Positions 9,024 to 18,074 of a stretch of DNA of 64,000 nucleotides are shown in pieces. Under the pieces are notes generated by a model. It worked only from the letters and a program-made list of their open reading frames with translations. It ran no database searches and had not been told where the DNA came from. The stretch comes from UBA1952 sp965246785 (GTDB lineage Bacteria; Bacteroidota; Bacteroidia; Chitinophagales; Chitinophagaceae). Positions within the stretch are counted from its first letter, which is position 1; each line of letters begins with the position of its first letter. The stretch is from positions 203,899-267,898 of the forward strand of contig CBDFFM010000027.1 of the NCBI GenBank assembly GCA_965246785.1. Direction: 5' to 3'. The position numbers and the translations under genes were made by a program.

Positions 9024-10238
9024 TCAGACTTCGGCAGCCATGCTCTTCGCCGCAATCCAGCCGCTGCTCCAGGCATGCTGGAAGTTGTAGCCGCCGGTAA
9101 TGCCGTCCACGTCTATTGCCTCGCCGGCGAAGTAGAGGCCGGGCGCGAGGCGGCTTTCCATCGTCTGCGCGTTGATTTCCGATACCGTGACGCCGCCGCA
9201 GGTAACGAACTCTTCCTTGAAAGTCGTCTTGCCCCTCATTTCATAAGCATCGGCTATGAGCGAGGTCATCAGCTTTTGCTGCGCCGCGGCAGGCAGCTCG
9301 CCCCAGCGAATGCTTTCTGCTACGCCCGCTCTTTGCACGAAGAATTCCCAAAGTCGCTTTGGCAGGCCGAAGGGATTCCGGCTGCTCACCGCTACCCTGC
9401 CCTGCGATTGGCGCAGCTCGCCGAACTTTTCCCGCAGGGATGTATCCGTAACGTCATTCAGCCAGTTCACAAGCACGGTGCATTCGTACTTCCGCTCTTG
9501 CAAAGCGCGAGCGGCCCAAGCGGAGGTTTTGAGCACCGCCGGGCCGCTTAATCCCCAATGCGTGATGAGCAGCGGGCCTTTTTGCGCGCCTTTAATGCCG
9601 GCCAGCTTCACCCCAGCTTCCGGCACGGAAACGCCCATGAGCTGGGTGATGGGATTGCCAGGAAGATTGAAGGTAAAAAGCGACGGCGCGGGCGGCTGAA
9701 CGCTATGGCCAAGCCTGCTGAGCCATCCGAAGTTTTCCGGCTTTTGAATGCTGCCGCAGGCGAGCAAGACCTTATCGTATTCATAGGCGGAACCGTCTTC
9801 AAAAGACACGCGCCAGCCAGCCACAATCTTAGAAACATCTTTCACGCCTTTGCTGAAACCCACTTGTACGCCGGCCTGTTGCATAGCGCTCCAGATCGCG
9901 TCAATGATGGTCTGCGAATCGTCCGTAACGGGAAACATTCGCCCATCTGATTCTTCTTTTATAGTAATGCCGCGCTTGGCAAACCATTCAATCGTATCCT
10001 TCGGCCCGAATTGGTAAAGGCTGCGCTTCAGCAGGCTTTGGCCACGCGGATAGCGCTTCACCAGCTCGGGAATGTCGTAGCAGGCATGCGTTACATTGCA
10101 GCGGCCGCCGCCGGAGACCTTGACCTTCTGCATAGGTTTCGGGCCTTTCTCAAAGACCACTACCTCGTGCCCGGCCCCCACATTCGCGGCAGCAAAACAA
10201 CCGGCGGCACCGGCTCCTATGATGGCTATGCGGGACAA
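9024..10238 (-). CDS. HI0933/BaiN-like FAD-dependent oxidoreductase
   Basis: 404 residues. An N-terminal dinucleotide fold (IAIIGAGAAGCFAAANVG) is followed by KVKVSGGGRCNVTH, the signature of the HI0933/YhiN flavoprotein family. Near the C-terminus are FVTCGGVTVSEI and GLYFAGEAIDVDGITGGYNFQHAW, which close the FAD site. Family members are annotated as aminoacetone oxidase family or BaiN/RdsA flavoproteins, and their physiological substrate is mostly unknown. It lies downstream of maeB on the same strand with an 18-bp gap, so it may be co-transcribed with it. Confidence 0.88.
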   Translation of the reverse strand: MSRIAIIGAGAAGCFAAANVGAGHEVVVFEKGPKPMQKVKVSGGGRCNVTHACYDIPELVKRYPRGQSLLKRSLYQFGPKDTIEWFAKRGITIKEESDGRMFPVTDDSQTIIDAIWSAMQQAGVQVGFSKGVKDVSKIVAGWRVSFEDGSAYEYDKVLLACGSIQKPENFGWLSRLGHSVQPPAPSLFTFNLPGNPITQLMGVSVPEAGVKLAGIKGAQKGPLLITHWGLSGPAVLKTSAWAARALQERKYECTVLVNWLNDVTDTSLREKFGELRQSQGRVAVSSRNPFGLPKRLWEFFVQRAGVAESIRWGELPAAAQQKLMTSLIADAYEMRGKTTFKEEFVTCGGVTVSEINAQTMESRLAPGLYFAGEAIDVDGITGGYNFQHAWSSGWIAAKSMAAEV

Positions 10239-10256
10239 TGACGAGCGCGATGAGGT

Positions 10257-12560
10257 TTAGGATGTAAATGGTAGCTCCGGCCTTGCCATTGCCGATTTCA
10301 TCTGCGCATCCACCACCGCTATGGCCACCATATTCACAATCTGCCGCACTGTTGAGCCGAGCTGGAGCACATGTACCGGCTTGCGCAGGCCCAGCAGGAT
10401 AGGGCCGATGGACTCCGCGCCGCCCACTTCCTGCAAGAGGTGGTAGGCGATGTTGCCGGAGGCGAGATTTGGAAAAATGATGGTGTTGGGCGGCTCGCTG
10501 GCAAGCACCGAAAAGGGATAATTTTCCCGCAGGATGTCCTGGTTGAAGGCAACGCCCGCCTGCATCTCACCGTCCACAATCATGTCCGGGTAACGATCGC
10601 GAAGCTTCGCGACAGCATTGCGCACGGTGATGGCTTCGGGGGAATCAGAAGAGCCGAAGTTGGAGTAAGAAAGCAGCGCAATGCGGGGCTTAATGTTGAA
10701 GCTCTCCACCTCGCGCGCGGTCATGCGGGTGATTTCTACGAGGTCTTCCTCTGTCGGGTTGAAATTCACCGTAGTATCGGCGAGGAATAGCGGGCCGCGC
10801 TTGGTGAGCATGAGGTACATGCCGGCCACCTTCTTGACACCATGCTCCAGCCCGATGATTTGGAGGGCGGGCCGCATCGTGTCCGGATAATTGCGGGTGA
10901 GGCCGGAGATGAGGGCATCTGCCTCGCCTTCCTCTACCATCATGCAGCCGAAGTGGACGCGGTCACGCATGGCCTTGCGGCTTTCATAAAGGTTGTAGCC
11001 GCGGCGTTGGCGCTTCGCGAAGAAGCGGTCGCCGTAAACATCGCGCTTTGCGCCGGCGGTCTCGCTGCGCGGGTCTATGATTTCTACGTTGTCCAATTGC
11101 AGGCCATTATCGTCAATGAGCTTTTGAATGGCTACAACATTGCCCAAAAGAATGGGCGTGGCAATCCCTTCATCCCAGGCAATCTGCGCGGCTTTGAGCA
11201 CCTTCAGATTTTCCGCTTCCGCAAATACCACGCGGCGCGGCGACTGCTTTGCTTTGTTTATGATGTAGCGCAGCACGTTATCATCTCCGCCGAGGCGGTG
11301 ATGCAGCTCATTCTCATAAGCGGCCCAATCCGTAATCGGATGCCGCGCTACGCCGCTGTCAATTGCGGCCTTTGCCACCGCAGGCGCAACTGTAGTGAGC
11401 AGGCGCGGGTCTATCGGTTTCGGAATAATGTAAGTAGGGCCGAAGTGGAGGCTGCGCTCGTTGTAAGCAACGTTTACGATGTCCGGCACCGGCTCTTTGG
11501 CTAGGGCGGCCAATGCTTTTACCGCCGCCAGCTTCATGGGTTCATTGATGGCCCTTGAGCGTACATCCAGCGCGCCGCGGAAAATGTAGGGAAAGCCCAG
11601 CACGTTGTTCACCTGATTGGGATAATCAGAGCGGCCGGTGGCCATAATTACATCCGGCCGGGCCGCTACAGCTTCGTCGTAATCAATCTCCGGCGTTGGA
11701 TTGGCAAGGGCAAAGACGATTGGCCGGTCGGCCATGCTGCGCACCATATCGCTGTTCACCACGCCGCCTTTAGAAAGACCTATAAAGACGTCCGCGCCTT
11801 TCATCGCGTCAGCGAGGCTCTGGTCTGGCCCGGCCTGCGCAAACTGCTGCTTGTGCTCGTCTAAGTCTGTGCGGTCTTTGGTGATGAGGCCCTTGCTGTC
11901 AAACATGAACATGTTGATCACGCTCGCGCCAAGGGCGAGATAGATTTTACAGCAGGAAATGGCGGACGCGCCAGCGCCGGAGATAACGAACTTAACCTTG
12001 TCAATGTCTTTACCTACAATCTCCAGCGCATTAAGCAGGGCCGCGCCGGAAATGATGGCCGTACCATGCTGGTCGTCGTGCATGACGGGGATGGAGAGCT
12101 CTTCCTTCAGCCGCGTCTCTATCGCGAAGCATTCCGGGGCCTTGATGTCTTCCAGGTTCACGCCGCCGAAGGTTGGCTCTAAGGCCTTCACCACGCGCAC
12201 AAACTCGTCCACATCGCGCACGGCCAGCTCGATGTCAAAGACGTCTATGTCGGCGAAGATTTTAAACAGCAGGCCCTTGCCTTCCATTACCGGCTTGCTT
12301 GCCTCAGGGCCAATGTCTCCAAGGCCGAGGACGGCGGTGCCGTTGGAGATGACGGCCACGAGGTTGCCTTTGGCGGTGTATTGATAGACGTCTTCCGGGT
12401 TCTTTGCTATTTCCAAACATGGCTCCGCTACGCCGGGCGAGTAAGCAAGGGCGAGGTCGCGCTGGGTTTTGGTTTCCTTCGTGGGGATGACCTCAATCTT
12501 GCCGGGGCGGCCTTTGCGGTGGTATTCAAGCGCGTCTTCTTTGCGAATGAGCTGTGCCAT
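10257..12560 (-). CDS. maeB: NADP-dependent malic enzyme with phosphotransacetylase domain
   Basis: 767 residues from the ATG at 12560 (MAQLIRKEDALEYH). This enzyme decarboxylates malate to pyruvate with NADP. Malic N-domain: TQRDLALAYSPGVAEPC. NAD(P)-binding domain: MHDDQHGTAIISGAALLNAL and VISGAGASAISC. From about residue 430 comes a PTA-like domain (VVFAEAENLKVLKAAQ, LLSYSNFGSSDSPEA), regulatory in MaeB-type enzymes. The longer frame to 12629 would need a TTG start and adds unrelated residues, so I reject it. The gene is divergent from the lipoprotein gene at 12651, with 90 bp between. Confidence 0.93.
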   Translation of the reverse strand: MAQLIRKEDALEYHRKGRPGKIEVIPTKETKTQRDLALAYSPGVAEPCLEIAKNPEDVYQYTAKGNLVAVISNGTAVLGLGDIGPEASKPVMEGKGLLFKIFADIDVFDIELAVRDVDEFVRVVKALEPTFGGVNLEDIKAPECFAIETRLKEELSIPVMHDDQHGTAIISGAALLNALEIVGKDIDKVKFVISGAGASAISCCKIYLALGASVINMFMFDSKGLITKDRTDLDEHKQQFAQAGPDQSLADAMKGADVFIGLSKGGVVNSDMVRSMADRPIVFALANPTPEIDYDEAVAARPDVIMATGRSDYPNQVNNVLGFPYIFRGALDVRSRAINEPMKLAAVKALAALAKEPVPDIVNVAYNERSLHFGPTYIIPKPIDPRLLTTVAPAVAKAAIDSGVARHPITDWAAYENELHHRLGGDDNVLRYIINKAKQSPRRVVFAEAENLKVLKAAQIAWDEGIATPILLGNVVAIQKLIDDNGLQLDNVEIIDPRSETAGAKRDVYGDRFFAKRQRRGYNLYESRKAMRDRVHFGCMMVEEGEADALISGLTRNYPDTMRPALQIIGLEHGVKKVAGMYLMLTKRGPLFLADTTVNFNPTEEDLVEITRMTAREVESFNIKPRIALLSYSNFGSSDSPEAITVRNAVAKLRDRYPDMIVDGEMQAGVAFNQDILRENYPFSVLASEPPNTIIFPNLASGNIAYHLLQEVGGAESIGPILLGLRKPVHVLQLGSTVRQIVNMVAIAVVDAQMKSAMARPELPFTS

Positions 12561-12650
12561 GCCGTAAAGATACTCCGCGCGTTTGCGGGCTACGTAATTA
12601 TGTGGCTTATCTTGCGTTATAAGCGGCAAGCTTTCTCACACATTTCTTTT

Positions 12651-13433
12651 ATGAAGCGCATTTTTACGCTCCTTACCTGCTTCACTATTCTCTTCTGCGC
12701 CTGCAAAAAAAGCGACAGTACCAACGACACAGCAGACCAAAGTGGCAACTTTAGTATTTCCGGAGTGCGCGATGTTGATTTGAGCATTACTTCCGACGGC
12801 AGGTACTCCTTTCCAGTGGCGGTAACGCCAACCGGCAGTGCACGCGATACAGTAACGCTGGGCTTTGAATTGCCGGGAGGCATCTACGCTGACTTCAAGC
12901 CACAGGTTGGCATCACGCCGTTTAATGCCGTGGTAACGATCAGTACAGACTTCACCATTGCAGGCGGCACTTACGAAGGCCGAATCAAAGGCATTGGTCA
13001 TTCCGGTACACGCAGCTATGCGTTAAACGTTACCATCCCGGAGTACCGCGGCTGGAAGCTAGGCAGTGTCATTTATCAAAAGACCGGCTTGACCAAAGAC
13101 GGAGATTCCACGAAGCAGTATCCAAACATCCGGGTTAACGGGCCAGGCGGCCAGTTGTTGGTGGTCACTTTCGCGAAAACGGCGAAGCTTCCTACAAAAA
13201 CGTCAACTTATAAGATAGCCGCGGATAGCAACACGCTGGATAATGTGCAGATTGCAATGGTTGACGGCGCGCACTTTTACCGCGCAACAGGGTATAACAG
13301 CCTCGACGGCACAAAAGGCGTAACGGGCACATTCACGTTTGATACGCTGCGCCGGTTCACGTTCCGTTGCGCGAATGTGGAGATGACTGACGGCAACGCA
13401 AAGCTGCCGCTGAACTGCAACTTTAGTGAGTAA
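12651..13433 (+). CDS. Hypothetical lipoprotein
   Basis: 260 residues from ATG 12651. MKRIFTLLTCFTILFCACKK is a lipoprotein signal with a Cys-containing lipobox. The mature part begins with a Ser/Thr/Asp-rich linker, then beta-rich segments (VDLSITSDGRYSFPVAVTP; GFELPGGIYADFKP) that recall an Ig-like fold. I do not recognise a named family. It is probably surface- or periplasm-facing. The open frame extends upstream over the maeB start, but the signal peptide marks the true start. Confidence 0.8.
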   Translation: MKRIFTLLTCFTILFCACKKSDSTNDTADQSGNFSISGVRDVDLSITSDGRYSFPVAVTPTGSARDTVTLGFELPGGIYADFKPQVGITPFNAVVTISTDFTIAGGTYEGRIKGIGHSGTRSYALNVTIPEYRGWKLGSVIYQKTGLTKDGDSTKQYPNIRVNGPGGQLLVVTFAKTAKLPTKTSTYKIAADSNTLDNVQIAMVDGAHFYRATGYNSLDGTKGVTGTFTFDTLRRFTFRCANVEMTDGNAKLPLNCNFSE

Positions 13434-13443
13434 GCGGCGCTGC

Positions 13444-14136
13444 TCAATGCAGTGAGAAGCGTATTCCGATGCTGCCGCCAATGAGCAGCACGCCATAATT
13501 GTCCCGCGCCAGCGCGCCTTCGCTGTTCATGTTGCGGCTAAGGCCGTCAGAGATGTTCAGGCCGATTAAAATGGCCGAGCCGTAATCCATGGGGATGTCC
13601 AGGCCGCCTTCAGCAAATAGGCGCACCCAGAGCGGATTAAAATCTTCGGGCCTTACCACATTCTGTCCCGCACCGGAACCGTCGGTAGTACGATAGTCGT
13701 GCCGGATATCGTCCTGAAAGCAAAGGCGCAGCCCGGCAGCTCCGTAGAAGCGCGTGCGGAAACTACGATGCCCGTGATAGGTGCAGAAGCGCACGCCGAG
13801 GGGCACCTCAAAGCAATCCTGAAACTCGCTGCGTATCGTATCCGGCCCGCTAAGCGCCGCCCGCCCTGTAAGCTGGTAGCGGTACGCCCAGAAGCCGAAG
13901 CCAGTAAAGAGGCTGATGCGCTCATCCAGCTTATAGCCGCCACGAAGCTCTAAATGCAGTGCGCGGCCAGTGTTGCCAAAGTCCAGGCCGTTATCATAGC
14001 CAGGCACAATGCCGAGGCCTATTTCAGGATTGAGATAAATTTTATCCAATAATTGCGCGCGGGCCGCGGGTCGAAATACAACGATGGTTAAGAGCAGCGC
14101 GCAGATGTGTGTGCGTAGCGTGCCGGATATTTTCAT
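13444..14136 (-). CDS. Outer-membrane beta-barrel protein, hypothetical
   Basis: 230 residues from ATG 14136 (MKISGTLRTHICALLLTIVV), which gives a clean signal peptide ending near ARAQ. The mature protein alternates glycine-rich amphipathic strands (GRALHLELRGGYKLDERISLFTGFG is one, described in parts) and ends in IGIRFSLH, an aromatic/hydrophobic end typical of barrels. It probably sits in the outer membrane; the ligand is unknown. It shares the bidirectional hairpin at 14156 with hppA, whose 3' end faces its 5' region. Confidence 0.7.
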   Translation of the reverse strand: MKISGTLRTHICALLLTIVVFRPAARAQLLDKIYLNPEIGLGIVPGYDNGLDFGNTGRALHLELRGGYKLDERISLFTGFGFWAYRYQLTGRAALSGPDTIRSEFQDCFEVPLGVRFCTYHGHRSFRTRFYGAAGLRLCFQDDIRHDYRTTDGSGAGQNVVRPEDFNPLWVRLFAEGGLDIPMDYGSAILIGLNISDGLSRNMNSEGALARDNYGVLLIGGSIGIRFSLH

Positions 14137-14155
14137 AGGCGCGAACATAGGCAAA

Positions 14156-14186
14156 TAAAAATCCCCGTCTTTGCGAGCGGGGATTT
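14156..14186. terminator. Rho-independent terminator after hppA
   Basis: ATCCCCG...CGGGGAT forms a strong stem flanked by A-rich and T-rich ends on both sides. It lies just past the hppA stop codon at 14205 and would end hppA transcription before the OMP gene. Confidence 0.8.
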
Positions 14187-14204
14187 TGAATAATTGGTTA
14201 TGGA

Positions 14205-16991
14205 TTACTTCTTTGTAACGCGGATATCTATGCGGCGGTTGAGGGCATTGCACATCTTAGGGTCGCCGGAGCACTGCGGGTCGCCGGGCTTGCAGGCGGG
14301 ATGCTGGCTGCCGTAGCCTTCCGCATCAATGCGGCGGCCATCCACGCCCTGCTTTAAAATAGCAGCCTTTGCTGCTTCCGCGCGTTCCTGAGAGAGCTTC
14401 ATGTTGGCCGCTTCATTGCCTACGCTGTCTGTGTAGCCGCCGATTTTGACGGTAGCATCGGGATAGCTTTTGAGGATGCCGGCGATGTTCTTAATCTGCT
14501 CTTCAGATTCGGGCTTGACAGATGCCTTGCCGCTTTCAAAGCGCAAGCGATCCATCGTTATCCAGCCGTTTGTTTTATCGTCGGAGACGGAGCCATTGTT
14601 GAGAAAATCAACGAGCTTCTTTTCAGAAGACATCGCGCCTACGGACATCTTCATGCCTTTTACGTCCAGTTCCGTTACTTCGCCGGTTTCATAGACAAAA
14701 TCGCCGGCCTCGTTTATAGTTCCTTTTACCGGAGAAGATGGAATTGGCGCGGGGCCAGCATTGTGAACCGTGTCCATTGGCGCAGCCTGTGTTGCTACGA
14801 CACCGTTCAGCTCCATCAGTGTCTTCAGTTTATCGCCACGGCGCTGCATGATGCTGTCGTGGTGCATGTTGGCGAGTGTCGGCGCAATGACAAGGCTCAC
14901 TATGCTCATCAGTTTGATGAGGATATTCATAGACGGGCCTGAGGTATCCTTGAATGGGTCGCCTACGGTGTCGCCGGTTACGGAAGCTTTATGCGGCTCG
15001 CTCTTCTTGTAGTACATCTGACCTTGTATCAGAACGCCCTTCTCAAAAGACTTCTTTGCGTTATCCCAGGCACCGCCGGCGTTGTTCTGGAACATGCCCA
15101 TCAATACGCCGGTCACGGTTGCGCCTGCGAGGAAACCGCCCAGCACTTCAGGGCCGAAGATGAAGCCGATAATCAGCGGGGAGACAATTGCGATTGCGCC
15201 CGGCAGCATCATCTTCTTCAGGGAAGCGGTTGTGGAAATGGCAACGCACTTATCGTACTCCGGCTTGCCGGTGCCTTCCATAATGCCCGGAATCTCGCGG
15301 AACTGGCGGCGCACTTCCTGCACCATAGCCATCGCAGCTTCGCCAACGGCGCGGATAGCAAGGGAGGAGAAGATAAACGGTATCATAGCGCCCACAAAGA
15401 GGCCCGCAAGTACATCCGCACGGTAAATGTCAATGCCGTCAATTTTGGCGATGCCTACGAAGGCGGCAAAGAGCGCCAGGGCAGTAAGCGCGGCGGAAGC
15501 GATGGCGAAGCCTTTACCGGTAGCGGCTGTTGTATTGCCTACGGCATCCAGAATGTCGGTCTTTTCACGAACGTCTGCCGGGAGCTCGCTCATTTCGGCA
15601 ATGCCGCCTGCGTTGTCCGCAATAGGGCCGAAGGCGTCAATCGCCAATTGCATACCGGTCGTTGCCATCATGCCTGCGGCGGCAATCGCCACGCCGTACA
15701 ATCCTGCAAAGTAGAATGAGCCGTAGATGCCGCCAGCCAGCACGAGAATAGGCAGGAAGGTAGATTCCATACCGACCGCCAGACCGCCAATGACGTTTGT
15801 AGCGTGGCCGGTAGAAGATTGATTGATGATAGACATCACCGGGCGCTTGCCCATGGCAGTGTAGTATTCTGTGATGACGCTCATCAGCGTACCTACAACG
15901 AGGCCGACCATAATAGCGCCAAACACGCCACCCTTCGTGAACTCATGACCACGCAGTACCATCGTATCTGGCATCAGGAATTGCACGAGACCGAAGGAGA
16001 CAATCGCGGTCAACACCATGGAGCCGTAGTTGCCCATGTTAAGCGCCTTTTGAACGGCTGCTGTAGAGATGCCGGCCTTATCGGAAATGCGCACGAAGAA
16101 AGTGCCGATGATGGAAAGGATTACGCCAATTCCCGCAATGAGCATCGGCAGGAGAATCGGGGAAATGCCGGAGAATGCGTCGTGCGCCATTGTTTCGGAG
16201 CCAAGCACCATTGTTGCCAACACAGTAGCCACATAAGACCCAAATAGGTCAGCGCCCATACCCGCTACGTCGCCTACGTTGTCGCCTACGTTATCAGCAA
16301 TCGTCGCAGGGTTGCGTGGGTCGTCTTCGGGGATGCCGGCTTCTACCTTGCCTACAAGGTCAGCGCCTACGTCGGCAGCCTTTGTGTAAATACCGCCGCC
16401 TACGCGGGCGAAGAGGGCGATGCTTTCCGCGCCGAGGGAGAAGCCGGTGAGGACTTCAATCGCCTTCTTCATTTCCATCGCGTCGAAGCCAGTGCCGAGA
16501 CCGAGGGAAGGCACAAACACTTTCAGAAGAATAATAAAGATGGAGCCCAAGCCCAGCACCGCCAGACCGGCAACGCCAAGGCCCATCACCGAGCCGCCCG
16601 TGAAGGAAACTTTAAGCGCCTGTGCGAGAGAGGTACGAGCCGCCTGAGCGGTGCGCACATTCGCTTTCGTAGCGATGTTCATGCCGATGTAACCTGCCGT
16701 GGCAGAGAAAACAGCACCGACGATAAAGGCAACGGCGATGCTCCAGTGGCTTTCTGGATTGGTAGCGCCCATCACGCCGAGGAGCAGCGCCGCAATGATG
16801 GCGAAGTAGGTCAGGATTTTCCACTCTGCCTTCAGGAAGGCCATCGCGCCTTCGGCGATATAGCGGGCTATTTCCTTCATCCGGTCGTTGCCGGCATCTT
16901 GTTTGCTCACCCATGAGCCGCGGGCGGCAGTAAATAGCAAACCAATTACGCCGCAAAGGGGCACGAGGTACAGAAGTACTTCTTTATTCAT
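14205..16991 (-). CDS. hppA: Membrane pyrophosphatase (ion pump) fused to C-terminal OmpA domain
   Basis: 928 residues. Residues 1 to about 705 are a complete membrane pyrophosphatase, which couples PPi hydrolysis to H+ or Na+ export. Visible: VGADLVGKVEAGIPEDDPRNP, split here as the PPi/Mg site, then NVGDNVGDVAGMGADLF. GNTTAATGKGFAIASAA has Ala at the position that is Lys in K+-independent pumps, so this should be the K+-dependent type. DTVGDPFKDTSGPS ends the pump. After a linker of about 100 residues, residues 808-928 form an OmpA domain (IGGYTDSVGNEAANMKLS, EGYGSQHP, CNALNRRIDIRV) with the Asp and Arg used to bind peptidoglycan. Both ends of such pumps face the periplasm, so the fusion is topologically possible. 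A TATCTTTG promoter motif precedes it. Confidence 0.93.
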   Translation of the reverse strand: MNKEVLLYLVPLCGVIGLLFTAARGSWVSKQDAGNDRMKEIARYIAEGAMAFLKAEWKILTYFAIIAALLLGVMGATNPESHWSIAVAFIVGAVFSATAGYIGMNIATKANVRTAQAARTSLAQALKVSFTGGSVMGLGVAGLAVLGLGSIFIILLKVFVPSLGLGTGFDAMEMKKAIEVLTGFSLGAESIALFARVGGGIYTKAADVGADLVGKVEAGIPEDDPRNPATIADNVGDNVGDVAGMGADLFGSYVATVLATMVLGSETMAHDAFSGISPILLPMLIAGIGVILSIIGTFFVRISDKAGISTAAVQKALNMGNYGSMVLTAIVSFGLVQFLMPDTMVLRGHEFTKGGVFGAIMVGLVVGTLMSVITEYYTAMGKRPVMSIINQSSTGHATNVIGGLAVGMESTFLPILVLAGGIYGSFYFAGLYGVAIAAAGMMATTGMQLAIDAFGPIADNAGGIAEMSELPADVREKTDILDAVGNTTAATGKGFAIASAALTALALFAAFVGIAKIDGIDIYRADVLAGLFVGAMIPFIFSSLAIRAVGEAAMAMVQEVRRQFREIPGIMEGTGKPEYDKCVAISTTASLKKMMLPGAIAIVSPLIIGFIFGPEVLGGFLAGATVTGVLMGMFQNNAGGAWDNAKKSFEKGVLIQGQMYYKKSEPHKASVTGDTVGDPFKDTSGPSMNILIKLMSIVSLVIAPTLANMHHDSIMQRRGDKLKTLMELNGVVATQAAPMDTVHNAGPAPIPSSPVKGTINEAGDFVYETGEVTELDVKGMKMSVGAMSSEKKLVDFLNNGSVSDDKTNGWITMDRLRFESGKASVKPESEEQIKNIAGILKSYPDATVKIGGYTDSVGNEAANMKLSQERAEAAKAAILKQGVDGRRIDAEGYGSQHPACKPGDPQCSGDPKMCNALNRRIDIRVTKK

Positions 16992-17016
16992 CTAATCAGT
17001 GATTTTTAAAAGTCGG

Positions 17017-17024
17017 CAAAGATA
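17017..17024 (-). promoter_or_regulatory. TAnnTTTG -7 element of hppA
   Basis: The minus strand reads TATCTTTG, an exact -7 consensus, about 25 nt before the hppA ATG. A -33 TTTG is not visible. Confidence 0.55.
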
Positions 17025-17028
17025 ATGG

Positions 17029-17071
17029 TTGGAAGGTTGGAGCGTTGGAATGTTGGAATGTTCCTTCATCT
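17029..17071. repeat. GTTGGAA-word repeat spacer
   Basis: GGTTGGAAGGTTGGAGCGTTGGAATGTTGGAATG holds four or five direct copies of GTTGGAA at 7-10 bp spacing. The same words recur, in either orientation, just before 38589 and 44521. Confidence 0.6.
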
Positions 17072-17091
17072 TGCAGGCAAGTTTTCCGGCT

Positions 17092-17964
17092 ATGCCTATT
17101 GCCCCTTCCGAACTCATCATCAACGCACGCGGCGCCATCTATCATCTTGACCTGCGGCCTGAAGAATTAGCAGATACTATTATCACCGTTGGCGACCCGG
17201 GACGGGTGGAAACGGTGAGCAGGCATTTTGATTCAATAGAAGCCCGCGCCGCGCACCGGGAGTTTATCACACATACGGGGCGCGTTGGCGGAAAGCGCAT
17301 CAGCGTGGTAAGCACCGGCATAGGGCCGGATAATATTGACATTGTGCTCACGGAGCTGGACGCGCTGGCGAATATTGACTTTAGGACACGGGAAATAACG
17401 GCTCAGAGAAAGTCGCTCAATGTCATCCGGCTCGGTACCAGCGGCTCGCTGCAGCGGGATGTGCCAGTGGATAGCTTTGTCGCTTCGTCTTTCGCAATCG
17501 GGCTGGATAACCTGATGCATTACTACATGCAGGAGCCGAACCCCGATGAGACCTATATGCTGCGGGAGTTTACGGCACATACGCGGCTGGAAGGCTCGGC
17601 TATAAATCCATACATCGCCGAAGGCGGCATCCGGCTTAGGGCTGCTTTTGCGGATAAGATGGCGAGTGGGATTACGATTACCTGTCCGGGATTTTATGGC
17701 CCTCAAGGGCGGGTGTTGCGTGCGCCGATTGCTTTTCCGAATCTGATTGATGCGCTTGGCACGTTCAGCAGCCGGGGGCACCGGGTGACGAATTTTGAGA
17801 TGGAGACTTCGGCGATTTATGGCCTTGGGAAGCTGCTGGGGCATCAGTGTCTTTCTATCTCGGCCATTGTGGCGAATAGAATGACCGGAACTTTTTCCGC
17901 TGATGGTGGGAAGGCGGTAGAGCGGATGATTGAAGCGTGTCTGCCGTTGATTGCCGGTCTATGA
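17092..17964 (+). CDS. Nucleoside phosphorylase (uridine phosphorylase-like)
   Basis: 290 residues from ATG 17092 (MPIAPSELIINARGAIYHL). It would split a nucleoside with phosphate for base salvage. Visible: TIITVGDPGRVETVSRHFD, the phosphate-binding GDPxR of the PNP/UDP superfamily, then STGIGPDNIDIVLTELDAL, RLGTSGSLQRD and, near the C-terminus, NFEMETSAIYGLGKLLGH, the nucleoside-binding EMET motif. The set is closest to uridine phosphorylase-type enzymes, but base specificity cannot be read. The frame upstream of 17092 is a low-complexity spacer and was rejected. An inverted repeat follows the stop. Confidence 0.88.
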   Translation: MPIAPSELIINARGAIYHLDLRPEELADTIITVGDPGRVETVSRHFDSIEARAAHREFITHTGRVGGKRISVVSTGIGPDNIDIVLTELDALANIDFRTREITAQRKSLNVIRLGTSGSLQRDVPVDSFVASSFAIGLDNLMHYYMQEPNPDETYMLREFTAHTRLEGSAINPYIAEGGIRLRAAFADKMASGITITCPGFYGPQGRVLRAPIAFPNLIDALGTFSSRGHRVTNFEMETSAIYGLGKLLGHQCLSISAIVANRMTGTFSADGGKAVERMIEACLPLIAGL

Positions 17965-17967
17965 ATT

Positions 17968-18047
17968 TTTTACCACTAAGACACTAAGGGCATTAAGAGG
18001 TACTAAGTCTTAGTGTTTCTCAGTGTTCTTAGTGTCTTAGTGGTAAA
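17968..18047. repeat. Inverted repeat after nucleoside phosphorylase
   Basis: TTTTACCACTAAGACACTAAG on the left pairs with CTTAGTGTCTTAGTGGTAAA on the right, with an additional inner CTAAG/CTTAG pair. It may stop transcription between the phosphorylase and lgt, but it has no clean T tract. Confidence 0.65.
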
Positions 18048-18074
18048 TTCAGCGGCCTACATTTGCCGCGCTTT

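Noticed and set aside
10842..11504. 220-codon + strand frame opposite maeB, and similar ones at 14991-15719
   Set aside because: Shadows of maeB and hppA; low-complexity residues, no motifs.
12561..12629. Longer maeB start
   Set aside because: Needs TTG and adds residues not seen in MaeB; ATG at 12560 begins right before the conserved EYHRKGRPGKIEV core.
12381..12650. Upstream extension of the lipoprotein frame
   Set aside because: It would run antisense over the maeB start, and a clean lipoprotein signal begins at 12651.
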